A stretch of 64,000 nucleotides of DNA from the NCBI RefSeq assembly GCF_019711565.1, contig NZ_JAIGNN010000002.1:186001-250000 (forward strand), written 5' to 3'. The DNA comes from Qipengyuania proteolytica (GTDB lineage Bacteria; Pseudomonadota; Alphaproteobacteria; Sphingomonadales; Sphingomonadaceae). Shown piece after piece: positions 7,894 to 15,632 of this stretch; the stretch's first letter is position 1; every line of letters starts with the position of its first letter. Both the position numbers and the translations under genes were made by a program. The notes beneath the pieces are model-generated. The model was not told where the DNA came from. It did not search any database and saw nothing but the letters and a program-made list of their open reading frames with translations.

Positions 7894-7969
7894 GGTGCGC
7901 CCGACAGGATTCGAACCTGTGGCCCCCAGATTAGGAATCTGATGCTCTATCCTACTGAGCTACGGGCGC
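7893..7969 (-). tRNA. tRNA-Arg (anticodon CCU, reads AGG)
   Basis: The minus-strand sequence folds into a standard cloverleaf. The acceptor stem is GCGCCCG (7969-7963) paired with CGGGCGC. The D arm stem is GCTC/GAGC. The anticodon stem TCAGA/TCTGG closes the loop TTCCTAA, giving anticodon CCT. The T arm contains GTTCGAATC. The 3' CCA is encoded (7895-7893). The tRNA has no identity conflict, and AGG is a rare codon in a genome of this GC content, which matches a single-copy isoacceptor. A CTATAG box at 7981-7986 could be its -10. Confidence 0.97.
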
Positions 7970-8007
7970 GTCCGGCTTCCCTATAGCCCCTTGAACTTGA
8001 GACACAA

Positions 8008-8466
8008 TCAGTTGAGTTCGTCGGGCGGTGCGATGGGGAAAAGGATGGGGGCAACCGAAATGCCCTCGGCCAGCATATCCTCGGCTTCGTCCCGCGTCGC
8101 CTGTCCGTGGATCGGCGCCTCGTCGGTCTCGCCATAGTGCATGGAGCGGGCCTTCTCGGCGAACTTGTCACCGACCCATGTGCTCTTTTCGAGGGCCTTC
8201 GCTTGCGCTTCGGCAAGGACCTTGAGCGCGTTCTGGACTTCGGGCGGCATCTCGCCGCGGCTCATCTGCGCCTTGGGCCGCGCGTCACTTCTGCTATTGC
8301 CCTTGGTAGGAACCGCCGGTGCCATCGGCGCCTTGCCCACCTTGTCGCAGCCGCATTGAGGGCAACTGACAAGCCCGCGGTCCCGCTGGCGCTCGTAGTC
8401 GTCCGACGAACCGAACCAGCCCTCGAAGCGGTGGCCTTCGCTGCAGAAGAGGTCGTAGACGATCAT
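8008..8466 (-). CDS. DUF1178 family protein
   Basis: A 152-aa cytoplasmic protein starting MIVYDLFCSEGHRFEGWF, the typical opening of the DUF1178 family. It carries a zinc-ribbon-like pair: the Cys of FCSEGH and the CPQCGC cluster at about residues 35-40. The middle is helical and Lys/Glu/Met-rich, and the C-terminus ends with a conserved acidic and Pro-rich stretch (FPIAPPDELN). The function of the family is unknown. It sits 7 nt after the nitrilase-family gene, in the usual alphaproteobacterial cluster of glutaredoxin, amidohydrolase and DUF1178. Confidence 0.88.
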   Translation of the reverse strand: MIVYDLFCSEGHRFEGWFGSSDDYERQRDRGLVSCPQCGCDKVGKAPMAPAVPTKGNSRSDARPKAQMSRGEMPPEVQNALKVLAEAQAKALEKSTWVGDKFAEKARSMHYGETDEAPIHGQATRDEAEDMLAEGISVAPILFPIAPPDELN

Positions 8467-8473
8467 TACCGGC

Positions 8474-9292
8474 CTAAGAGCGGATCGCGCGGCGATTGGC
8501 AAGGCTGGGCACTTGCGCGCGAACTTCGGCGATCCGCGCCAGATCGAGGTCGGCGATGCCGATCCCGGATTCCTCGCCCTCCATGTCGAGCAGCACCTCA
8601 CCCCATGGATCGACGACGAGGCTGTGGCCATACGTCTGCCGGCCGTCCTGGTGCTGGCCGACCTGCGCGGCGGCAATTACGAAAGCGCTCGCTTCGATGG
8701 CGCGCGCCCGCTGCATGACATGCCAGTGCGCCGCGCCGGTCGGCACGGTGAAGGCAGCAGGGATCGCGATCGCATCGCAGGCCTGCCGCCCCAGTTCCTC
8801 GAAAAGGGCGGGAAATCGCAGATCGTAGCAGATCGAGAGGCCGAGGCGTCCGACGGGCGTGCCATCGACGACGACGGCCGTGTCACCGGCTGCATAGGCA
8901 TTGGATTCGCGCCAGGATTCTCCGCTTGCGAGATCGACATCGAACATGTGGATCTTGTCGTAGCGGGCAGCGATCTCGCCATTGGGATCGATCACGAAGG
9001 CGCGATTGGCCCACCGGCCGTCCTCCGTGAGAATCGCCAGCGATCCGAGCGAAACCCACATGCCAGCGTGTGCCGCGCCAGCGCGAGCCTCCTGGAGGGG
9101 AGCGGTGTCTCTCTCGGCGCGGATATGTTCACTGGCTCGCTTGCGATCTCGATCCAGCAGGCCGGACATTTCCGGCGTGAAGAGCATTTGCGCGCCCTCG
9201 CCCGCGGACCGAACGATGGCATCGGCAAGCACAGCCGCATTGGCTTCGGGGTCGACCCCTGCGGTCATCTGGAGGAGCGCGATGCGTGTCAT
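8474..9292 (-). CDS. Carbon-nitrogen hydrolase, Nit1/deaminated-glutathione amidase-like
   Basis: A 272-aa member of the nitrilase superfamily with the complete Glu-Lys-Cys triad: E41 in FTPEMSG, K113 in YDKIHMFD and C155 in ICYDLRFP. The spacing and the KIHMFDVD motif match the Nit1 branch, whose members hydrolyse deaminated glutathione, an unwanted transaminase side product. It directly abuts grxC, whose stop codon immediately precedes this start. That gives a glutathione-related context to the assignment. Omega-amidase activity is an alternative. Confidence 0.85.
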   Translation of the reverse strand: MTRIALLQMTAGVDPEANAAVLADAIVRSAGEGAQMLFTPEMSGLLDRDRKRASEHIRAERDTAPLQEARAGAAHAGMWVSLGSLAILTEDGRWANRAFVIDPNGEIAARYDKIHMFDVDLASGESWRESNAYAAGDTAVVVDGTPVGRLGLSICYDLRFPALFEELGRQACDAIAIPAAFTVPTGAAHWHVMQRARAIEASAFVIAAAQVGQHQDGRQTYGHSLVVDPWGEVLLDMEGEESGIGIADLDLARIAEVRAQVPSLANRRAIRS

Positions 9293-9556
9293 TCAGCCTT
9301 CCAGCAAAGAGTCCAGCTTGCCGTCGCGCTCGAGCGCGGCGAGGTCGTCCGAGCCGCCGACATGCGTGTCGCCGATGAAAATCTGCGGCACGGTGCGGGC
9401 CGTGGGCGCGCGTTCCATCATCTCGTCGCGCTTGGGGCCGCCCATCGTGATGTCATGCTCGGTATAGTCGACGCCCTTCTCGTCCAGCAGGCGCTTGGCG
9501 CGGAAACAGTACCCGCAACCGAATTTGGTATAGATGACGACAGGGGGATGATTCAT
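9293..9556 (-). CDS. grxC: Glutaredoxin 3 (dithiol)
   Basis: An 87-aa thiol-disulfide oxidoreductase with the dithiol active site C14-G-Y-C17 in FGCGYC, the cis-proline segment RTVPQIFIG and the glutathione-binding VGGSDDL motif. It reduces protein and ribonucleotide-reductase disulfides with glutathione. It is the first gene of a three-gene minus-strand run with the nitrilase-family amidase (0 nt gap) and the DUF1178 gene. Start ATG 9556. Confidence 0.95.
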   Translation of the reverse strand: MNHPPVVIYTKFGCGYCFRAKRLLDEKGVDYTEHDITMGGPKRDEMMERAPTARTVPQIFIGDTHVGGSDDLAALERDGKLDSLLEG

Positions 9557-9602
9557 CGAAAAACCTCGTAATTCTGCGAAAAACTAGCGTGCGCGCGACA
9601 TT

Positions 9603-9630
9603 CTTGAAAGCGCTTTTCCAGCGCCTATCT
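9603..9630 (+). promoter_or_regulatory. Heat-shock-type promoter of hsp20
   Basis: CTTGAAA at 9603-9609 and CCTATCT at 9624-9630 fit a CTTG-N17-CYTATNT arrangement expected for an RpoH-type promoter in alphaproteobacteria. It lies about 90 nt before the start codon, leaving a leader long enough for the RNA thermometer that follows. Confidence 0.55.
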
Positions 9631-9637
9631 TGAGTGG

Positions 9638-9721
9638 GTCGCCGGCCCGACCGGCGGCGACGGGGTGCCACGACGGGCCCCGCCATCATAGAATCGCTCA
9701 GCAAGAGGATTTGTTTCGATG
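9638..9721 (+). promoter_or_regulatory. ROSE-like RNA thermometer in the hsp20 leader
   Basis: The last hairpin, 9692-9711, pairs AATC (9692-9695) with GATT (9708-9711) and CTC (9697-9699) with GAG (9705-9707), around the loop AGCAA. G9696 is bulged. This is the T-C-G-C-T against AGAGGA pairing, with one bulged G, that defines ROSE elements. It hides the Shine-Dalgarno. Stable GC hairpins precede it: GTCGCCGG at 9638-9645 with the downstream CCGG and GGCGAC arms, and CGGGG 9661-9665 with CCCCG 9678-9682. ROSE elements are known from small heat-shock genes of rhizobia and other proteobacteria. Confidence 0.75.
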
Positions 9722-10183
9722 AACCGTATGGACTTTACCCCCTATCGCCGTTCGACCGTGGGTTTCGATCGACTGTTCGACCTGATGGAACGCCAGGCCC
9801 GCAATGCCGGCGGCGACAATTATCCCCCCTTCAACATCGAGCGTCGCGGCGACGACGAATACCGCATCACCCTCGCGGTGGCAGGTTTCCGCCCTGCCGA
9901 CCTCGACATCACCGCGCAGCAGAACCTGCTGGTCGTACAGGGCCGCAAGCGCGATGAACTCTCCGAGGGCGAGATGCTGCATGTCGGCATCGCCAATCGC
10001 GGCTTCGAGCGGCGTTTCGAACTGGCCGATTACGTCCGGGTCGAGAATGCCGACCTCGCCGATGGGCTGCTGGTCATCGACCTCATTCGCGAGGTGCCTG
10101 ATGCGGTGAAGCCGAAGAAGATTGCGATCGGCGGCCAGAAGCCGCTCGAAGTCGTCAAGGACGACGATAGCGCCGCTGCTTGA
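9719..10183 (+). CDS. ibpA: Small heat shock protein, Hsp20/IbpA family
   Basis: A 154-aa chaperone that holds unfolding proteins for ATP-dependent refolding. The alpha-crystallin domain runs from about residue 35 to 130. It contains the V-A-G-F-R-P-x-D segment, the L-V-V-Q-G-R-K strand and the family motif IANRGFERRFELADYV. The N-terminus has the short phenylalanine-rich arm with FDRLFDLM, typical of IbpA class A proteins. The C-terminal I-x-I anchor may be represented by IAIGG. The promoter and ROSE-like leader point to heat induction at both transcription and translation. Confidence 0.95.
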   Translation: MNRMDFTPYRRSTVGFDRLFDLMERQARNAGGDNYPPFNIERRGDDEYRITLAVAGFRPADLDITAQQNLLVVQGRKRDELSEGEMLHVGIANRGFERRFELADYVRVENADLADGLLVIDLIREVPDAVKPKKIAIGGQKPLEVVKDDDSAAA

Positions 10184-10519
10184 CCGACCTGACTTTTCGA
10201 AAATCGATCTGAAACGAATGGGGGCGGAACCTTTCGGTTCCGCCCCCGCGACGTTGAACGCCGCCAAGCCTCAAAATCGGCCGTCCGGGTCGCAGAAGAC
10301 AACCGTCTTCGAGGCAAGCCCCACCGCTATGCGGACGTTGCAAGTGTCTCGAAAGGCCATGCTTTTCGGCACGACAACAGATGTAGTCTGGCGCAGATGT
10401 ATCAAAAGATAAACCGGAAAATCGGCTGAGAAACTTGGCTTGGCGCGTCCTTACAAGGGCGGCCCGACGCTTCTCAATCAATTCAGTAACTTGCGAAAAT
10501 CGACACCTGCAAAAAAGTG
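10184..10519. other. Gene-free convergent interval between hsp20 and pyrG
   Basis: These 336 nt lie between the stops of two converging genes. They contain the hairpin at 10220-10247 and a weaker GACAC/GTGTC inverted repeat (10502-10506 and 10517-10521) next to the pyrG stop. A 108-codon open frame on the minus strand (10155-10481) crosses the terminator and hsp20. It shows no recognisable domain and no Shine-Dalgarno, so I do not call it. Base composition of 10300-10519 is more AT-rich than the neighbours. I see no RNA gene in it. Confidence 0.6.
10220..10247 (+). terminator. Strong hairpin terminator candidate after hsp20
   Basis: GGGGGCGGAACC (10220-10231), loop TTTC and GGTTCCGCCCCC (10236-10247) form a perfect 12-bp stem 36 nt past the hsp20 stop. 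There is no long T-tract on either side, so termination efficiency is uncertain despite the very stable stem. It can act in both directions. Confidence 0.65.
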
Positions 10520-12154
10520 TCAGACGAGCCGTGCCTGCTCAAGCGCCGCTCCGATGAAGCCGGCAAAAAGCGGGTGCGGATCGAATGGCTTGGACTTCAG
10601 TTCGGGGTGGAACTGAACCCCGACGAACCACGGGTGATCCGGTCGCTCGACGATTTCCGGAAGCAGGCCGTCCGGAGACATGCCGGAAAAGATGAGGCCC
10701 TGCTTTTCCAGCGGTTCGACATAGGCGCCGTTGACTTCGTACCGGTGGCGATGGCGTTCCGAGATTTCGGTCGCCCCACCGTAGATGCTGGACACATGGC
10801 TGTTCGCTGCAAGCTTGGCCTCGTAAGCTCCGAGCCGCATCGTGCCGCCGAGGTCCCCGCCCGCTTCCCGGGTCTGAAGACCCTCTTCGGTCATCCATTC
10901 GGTGATGATGCCGACCACCGGTTCTTCGGTTTCGCCGAACTCGGTCGAACTCGCTTTCTCGAAGCCCGCGGTACGCGCGCCCTCGATGCAGGCCATTTGC
11001 ATACCAAGGCAGATCCCGAAGAACGGTACCTTGCGCTCACGCGCAAAGCGGACCGAGGCGATCTTTCCTTCCGAACCCCGCTCGCCGAAGCCGCCAGGCA
11101 CCAGGATACCGTGCATCGGCTCGAGCTGGGCTGCGATGTCGCTGTCGCCCTGCTCAAACACTTCAGCATCGATCCACTTGATGTTGACCTTGACCCGGTG
11201 GGCCATGCCGCCGTGGATGAGCGCCTCGTTCAACGATTTGTACGCGTCTTGCAGGCCGACATATTTGCCGACAACGCCGATCGTAACCTCGCCTTCCGGG
11301 TTGGAATGCCGGTCGACCACGTCGTACCAGCGTGAAAGATCCGGCTCGGGCGCGTCAGTGATGCCGAAACCGCGCAGCACCTCGGTGTCGAGACCTTCGG
11401 CGTGATACTGCAGCGGCACCGAATAGATCGAAGGCGCGTCGAGCGCGGGGATGACCGCTTCCATCCGCACGTTGCAGAAATTGGCGATCTTGCGCCGTTC
11501 GCTCTCGGGAATCGGATGCTCGGCCCGGCACAGCAAAACGTCGGGCTTGATCCCAAGGCTCGCCAGTTCGCGCACCGAGTGCTGGGTCGGCTTGGTCTTC
11601 AGCTCGCCCGCCGCCGCGATGTAAGGCACCAGCGTCACATGGACGCTGAGCGACTGCATCGGCTCGAGTTCGTTCCGCAGCTGGCGGATCGCTTCCATGA
11701 AGGGCAGGCTTTCAATGTCGCCTACGGTGCCGCCGATCTCACACAGGATAAAATCGTGAGCGCCCTGGTCGGCGAGCGCGAATTCCTTGATCGCGTCGGT
11801 CACGTGCGGAACCACCTGCACGGTGGCGCCAAGATAGTCACCGCGGCGTTCCTTGGCGATGATCTGCTGGTAGATCCGGCCCGAAGTGACATTGTCGCCT
11901 TGGTGGGCGGACACGCCCGTGAACCGCTCGTAATGGCCGAGATCGAGGTCGGTCTCGGCCCCGTCGTCGGTCACATATACCTCGCCGTGCTGATACGGGC
12001 TCATCGTGCCCGGATCGACATTGAGGTAGGGATCGAACTTACGAATGCGGACTTTGTAGCCGCGCGCCTGGAGGAGGGCAGCGAGCGATGCTGCCATGAG
12101 ACCTTTGCCAAGCGAGGAGACCACGCCGCCGGTGATGAAAATATACCGCGCCAT
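10520..12154 (-). CDS. pyrG: CTP synthase
   Basis: This 544-aa enzyme aminates UTP to CTP using glutamine and ATP. The N-terminal synthase domain starts [18 protein letters not shown] with its P-loop-like motif. The C-terminal class I glutamine amidotransferase domain contains the nucleophile in FFGICLGMQ and the FHPELKS histidine-glutamate pair near the end. Length equals that of standard bacterial PyrG. It follows secG and tpiA on the same strand with a 103-nt gap to secG. This tpiA-secG-pyrG order is common in alphaproteobacteria. Confidence 0.98.
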   Translation of the reverse strand: MARYIFITGGVVSSLGKGLMAASLAALLQARGYKVRIRKFDPYLNVDPGTMSPYQHGEVYVTDDGAETDLDLGHYERFTGVSAHQGDNVTSGRIYQQIIAKERRGDYLGATVQVVPHVTDAIKEFALADQGAHDFILCEIGGTVGDIESLPFMEAIRQLRNELEPMQSLSVHVTLVPYIAAAGELKTKPTQHSVRELASLGIKPDVLLCRAEHPIPESERRKIANFCNVRMEAVIPALDAPSIYSVPLQYHAEGLDTEVLRGFGITDAPEPDLSRWYDVVDRHSNPEGEVTIGVVGKYVGLQDAYKSLNEALIHGGMAHRVKVNIKWIDAEVFEQGDSDIAAQLEPMHGILVPGGFGERGSEGKIASVRFARERKVPFFGICLGMQMACIEGARTAGFEKASSTEFGETEEPVVGIITEWMTEEGLQTREAGGDLGGTMRLGAYEAKLAANSHVSSIYGGATEISERHRHRYEVNGAYVEPLEKQGLIFSGMSPDGLLPEIVERPDHPWFVGVQFHPELKSKPFDPHPLFAGFIGAALEQARLV

Positions 12155-12257
12155 GGGAGTCGGGCCTTAAGCTGAGAAACGGAGTCGGGGCAAGCGCAAA
12201 GCCATGGGAAAGCGCGGCGCGGGCCGCGCAATCCACAGACCTGAGCGGGTTTGGGTC

Positions 12258-12644
12258 TTATTCGCTCGCGTCGGAGAGCGGGTCGGCTGCAGGCGCTGCG
12301 GGCGCAGCCGGCTGCTCACCGGTCTGTGCGGGTTCGCCGGTCGTCGCCGAGCCGAGCGGATCGATCGGTGCAGCCGGGGCGACCGCGCGATCGAGGGTCG
12401 ATTCGAGAGAATCCGCGCCGCTCGTTTCGACGGCTACCGCTGCGAGCGCGATGGAGAGCACCACGAAGAGAACCGCGAGCCACTTGGTCGACCGGGTCAG
12501 GAAATCTGCCGCGCCGCGGGCGCTGAGCATGCCCGAGGGGCTGCCACCGATCCCGAGGCCGCCGCCTTCCGAGCGCTGCATCAGGATGACACCGACAAGC
12601 GCGGCTGCGACGATCGCCTGGACGACGGTGAGGAAGAGGAACAT
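12258..12644 (-). CDS. secG: Protein translocase subunit SecG
   Basis: A 128-aa membrane protein of the SecYEG channel with two membrane segments, at about residues 1-22 and 48-68. The diagnostic loop between them has LMQRSEGGGLGIGG. The C-terminal tail of about 55 residues is rich in Ala, Pro and Thr, as seen in many alphaproteobacterial SecG proteins, and extends beyond the E. coli length. ATG 12644 is chosen over a longer frame because the family starts directly with the first membrane segment. The position next to tpiA is conserved in many bacteria. Confidence 0.93.
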   Translation of the reverse strand: MFLFLTVVQAIVAAALVGVILMQRSEGGGLGIGGSPSGMLSARGAADFLTRSTKWLAVLFVVLSIALAAVAVETSGADSLESTLDRAVAPAAPIDPLGSATTGEPAQTGEQPAAPAAPAADPLSDASE

Positions 12645-12725
12645 GGAACCGGGTACTCTTTGGCTGGAATCTGGTTGCCCGCGCATTTAGGCGCGCAAGG
12701 CGAAATGGACAAGACCGCGCTCTGA

Positions 12726-13487
12726 CTAGACCTCGTCACTCTCCGAAGCGGCGACGACAATGCCGAGGAAGCTCTCGGCGGTCAGGCTTGCACCGCCGAC
12801 GAGCGCGCCACCCACTTCCGCCGTCGAGAGGATTTCCCGCGCATTATCTGGCTTCACGGAGCCACCATAGAGAATACGGACCTTGGCAGACGCCTCTTCT
12901 CCAAAAGTTTGGTCGAGCAGCTTGCGGATCGCGCCGTGCATCGCAGCGATATCGTCGGTGGTCGCGGTGCGTCCCGTCCCGATCGCCCAGATCGGCTCGT
13001 AGGCGATGGTCAGGCGCTCTGCCGGATCGTCGAATGCGCCGAGCGCCGATTTGAGCTGGCGCAGCACGAAGACTTCGGCCTCGCCCGCATCGCGTGTCTC
13101 GAGCGACTCGCCGCAGCACAAGATCACGCGGAGCCCGGCTTCGAGTGCCGATTCGATCTTCTCGTTGATCAGCTTGTTTGTTTCGCCGTGATCCTGGCGG
13201 CGTTCGCTGTGACCGAGGATAACGAACTTTGCGCCAGCGTCGGCGACCATGGTCGCGTTGATATCGCCAGTATGCGCGCCTTCTGCTCCCGGATGGCAAT
13301 CCTGTGCGCCCACGCCGATCTGCTCGGCTTCCTTGTGAACGGCGTGAATCAAGGTGTAAGGCGGCGCAACCGCGACCTCGACCTTCATGTACCGCTGCGC
13401 GGCACGATCGATGGCGCGCGCTTCGGATAGCATGGCGCGCGTGCCGAACATCTTCCAATTTCCAACGATATAGGGCCGTTCGGCCAT
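12726..13487 (-). CDS. tpiA: Triosephosphate isomerase
   Basis: A 253-aa glycolytic (beta/alpha)8 barrel that interconverts dihydroxyacetone phosphate and glyceraldehyde 3-phosphate. Catalytic residues are visible: the Lys of GNWKMFG near residue 12, the His of LGHSERR and the Glu of YEPIWAIGTG. The phosphate loop GGSVKPDN is near the C-terminus. The longer upstream frame is rejected because MAERPYIVGNWKM is the canonical opening. It is transcribed toward secG, and divergent from ppiD across 203 nt. Confidence 0.97.
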   Translation of the reverse strand: MAERPYIVGNWKMFGTRAMLSEARAIDRAAQRYMKVEVAVAPPYTLIHAVHKEAEQIGVGAQDCHPGAEGAHTGDINATMVADAGAKFVILGHSERRQDHGETNKLINEKIESALEAGLRVILCCGESLETRDAGEAEVFVLRQLKSALGAFDDPAERLTIAYEPIWAIGTGRTATTDDIAAMHGAIRKLLDQTFGEEASAKVRILYGGSVKPDNAREILSTAEVGGALVGGASLTAESFLGIVVAASESDEV

Positions 13488-13690
13488 TGCGTATTCCTGC
13501 GATGAATGGGTGAGTGAGCCCGCTATAGGGGCGGAATGTCTTGCCCCGCTAGACAAGCTTTCTTCGTGCGTCAAAACCCTTTGCGACCTGTTGCGGCGAG
13601 GTCGCAGGGCGGATAAGGCCGCTCATCGACCGCGCACGCCGGAACTGCGTGCATCATCGAAGTTTCACTGTCCCGGATTTTCGCCAGACC

Positions 13691-15625
13691 ATGCTTTCTT
13701 TCTTCCGCAATTTCTTCAAGTCCAAGATCGGCCTTGCCGTCGCACTCGCGTTCCTGGGCCTGATCGCGCTCGCTTTTGCGAGTGCCGACGTGTCGAGCAC
13801 CGGTGCCTTTGGCGGCGTCGCTGGCGGGGATCGGGTGGCCGTCGTGGGCGATGAGAAGATCGGCACCGCCGACCTTATCCGATCGGCCAACAACGCACTG
13901 GATCGTGTGCGGCAGGACGACCCGACTCTTTCGATGGAAGCCTTCGTTGCGCAGGACGGGCTCAAGCAGTCGCTCGACGCCCTGATCGACCGTTTCGCCA
14001 TTCGCGGCTTCGCAAAGAAGTATGGAATTCGCGCGGGCGATAATCTCGTGAACAGTGAAATCCGCATGATCCCGGGTTTCCGCGGTCCGGATGGCAATTT
14101 CAGCGAGAGCGTCTACCGGCAGGCACTGGCGCAGGCGCGCATTACCGATGCGCAGGCGCGTGAGGATCTCGGCACAGGCCTGCTTTCGCAGCAGCTCTTC
14201 GTGCCCGCCACCTTCGGCGCCACCGTTCCCGACAAGCTTGCTTACCGCTATGCGCAATTGTTCAAGGAGCGCCGGCAGGGCGCGATCGCGCTGTTGCCCT
14301 CGGCCAGCTTCGCTCCGACCGGTGCGGCGAGCGACGCCACGTTGAAAGCCTATTACGACGCCAACCGTGGCGACTTCATCCGCCCCGAACGCCGGGTCAT
14401 TCGGTTTGCGACCTTCGACAGCAGCGCTCTGGGTGACCGGATCGAGCCGACCGATGCCGAGATCGCAGCGCGATACGAACGGGATCGCGCGCAGTACGGT
14501 GCCAGCGAAACCCGCGACTTTACCCAGCTTATCGTGCCCACGCAGGCGGCCGCGAATGCGCTCCGCGCCCGCGTCGAGGGCGGCGCTTCCTTTGCCGCCG
14601 TGGCGCAGGAAGCCGGCCTTCGGGCAGCTCCGGTGGTCGACGCCTCGCGCGAAAGTTTGGCCTCACAAGCTTCCGAAGCAGTTGCGAAAGCGTATTTCTC
14701 GGCCGCCCAAGGTGCGATCACCCAGCCTGCCCGTAGCCCGCTCGGATGGCACATCGCCCGGATCGATGCGGTCGACGCAGTACCCGCCCGGACGCTAGCG
14801 CAGGTTCGTGGCGAGATCGCGACGGCACTGCGCGAGGAGAAGCGCACCAAGGGGCTCGCCGACCTTGCGATCGAAATCGAAGACCGGCTCAGCGATGGCG
14901 CGACGCTTGCCGAAGTCGCAAGCGAACTGAAGCTGGAACTTACCACCACCCGCCCTGCCCTGGCCGACGGCCGGATTTATGAGGCACAGGAGACGCTTCC
15001 CGCAGTTCTCGCACCGGCACTGCAGACCGCATTCCAGATGGACGAGCAGGAGCCGGAGATCGCACCGCTGCAGGGCGGCGAAACCTATCTGGTCTACGAA
15101 GTTAGCCGGATCACGCCGGCAGCCACCGCGCCGCTGGCGGAGATCAAACCCCAGGTCGAGGCCAGCTGGCGTATGGCGGAGGGGCTCAAGCGCGCGCAGG
15201 CGGCGGCCGACCGCGTGCTCAAGCGCCTGCGCGGCGGGGCGACCCTCTCTGCAGCCTTGGCGGCCGAGGAAACCCGCCTGCCGCCGCCCGAAAGGGTCGA
15301 TCTCACCCGACAGCAGCTCGCCGCCCAGCGCGAACGCCGCATCCCTCCGCCGCTCGCACTGCTGTTCAGCATGGCGCAGGGAACCAGCAAGAAGCTGGAG
15401 GCGGTGCAGAATATCGGCTTCTACGTTGTCGACCTCGAGAATATCTCGATGGACGACATCGCCGACGATGATCCGCTGATCGCGCAGGCCAAGACGCAGC
15501 TCGGTCCGGTCATCGGGGACGAGTATGGCGAACAGCTCCGCACGGCCATGCGCATAGAGATGGGCGTCGAGCGCAACGAGGACGCGATCGAAGCTGTCCG
15601 CAAACAGCTGCTCGGCGAGAGCTGA
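13691..15625 (+). CDS. ppiD: PpiD-like periplasmic folding factor (SurA-N / peptidyl-prolyl isomerase)
   Basis: A 644-aa inner-membrane-anchored periplasmic chaperone. It starts MLSFFRNFFKSKIG, with one membrane anchor at about residues 12-32. A SurA-like N-terminal helical region (about residues 40-190) follows. A parvulin-like segment (about residues 265-360) ends in the family-typical PLGWHIARID. The C-terminal region is helical. PpiD sits at the Sec translocon exit and helps secreted proteins fold. ATG 13691 is chosen over the upstream in-frame ATG because this start gives the conserved basic membrane-anchor opening. trpE begins 7 nt downstream, so ppiD leads the trp operon here. Confidence 0.9.
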   Translation: MLSFFRNFFKSKIGLAVALAFLGLIALAFASADVSSTGAFGGVAGGDRVAVVGDEKIGTADLIRSANNALDRVRQDDPTLSMEAFVAQDGLKQSLDALIDRFAIRGFAKKYGIRAGDNLVNSEIRMIPGFRGPDGNFSESVYRQALAQARITDAQAREDLGTGLLSQQLFVPATFGATVPDKLAYRYAQLFKERRQGAIALLPSASFAPTGAASDATLKAYYDANRGDFIRPERRVIRFATFDSSALGDRIEPTDAEIAARYERDRAQYGASETRDFTQLIVPTQAAANALRARVEGGASFAAVAQEAGLRAAPVVDASRESLASQASEAVAKAYFSAAQGAITQPARSPLGWHIARIDAVDAVPARTLAQVRGEIATALREEKRTKGLADLAIEIEDRLSDGATLAEVASELKLELTTTRPALADGRIYEAQETLPAVLAPALQTAFQMDEQEPEIAPLQGGETYLVYEVSRITPAATAPLAEIKPQVEASWRMAEGLKRAQAAADRVLKRLRGGATLSAALAAEETRLPPPERVDLTRQQLAAQRERRIPPPLALLFSMAQGTSKKLEAVQNIGFYVVDLENISMDDIADDDPLIAQAKTQLGPVIGDEYGEQLRTAMRIEMGVERNEDAIEAVRKQLLGES

Positions 15626-15632
15626 GGCGAAC

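Noticed and set aside
10155..10481. 108-codon minus-strand frame between hsp20 and pyrG
   Set aside because: It passes through the hsp20 end and the 10220-10247 hairpin, lacks a ribosome binding site and shows no domain.
10517..11335. 272-codon plus-strand frame opposite pyrG
   Set aside because: Complete overlap with pyrG and no family resemblance.
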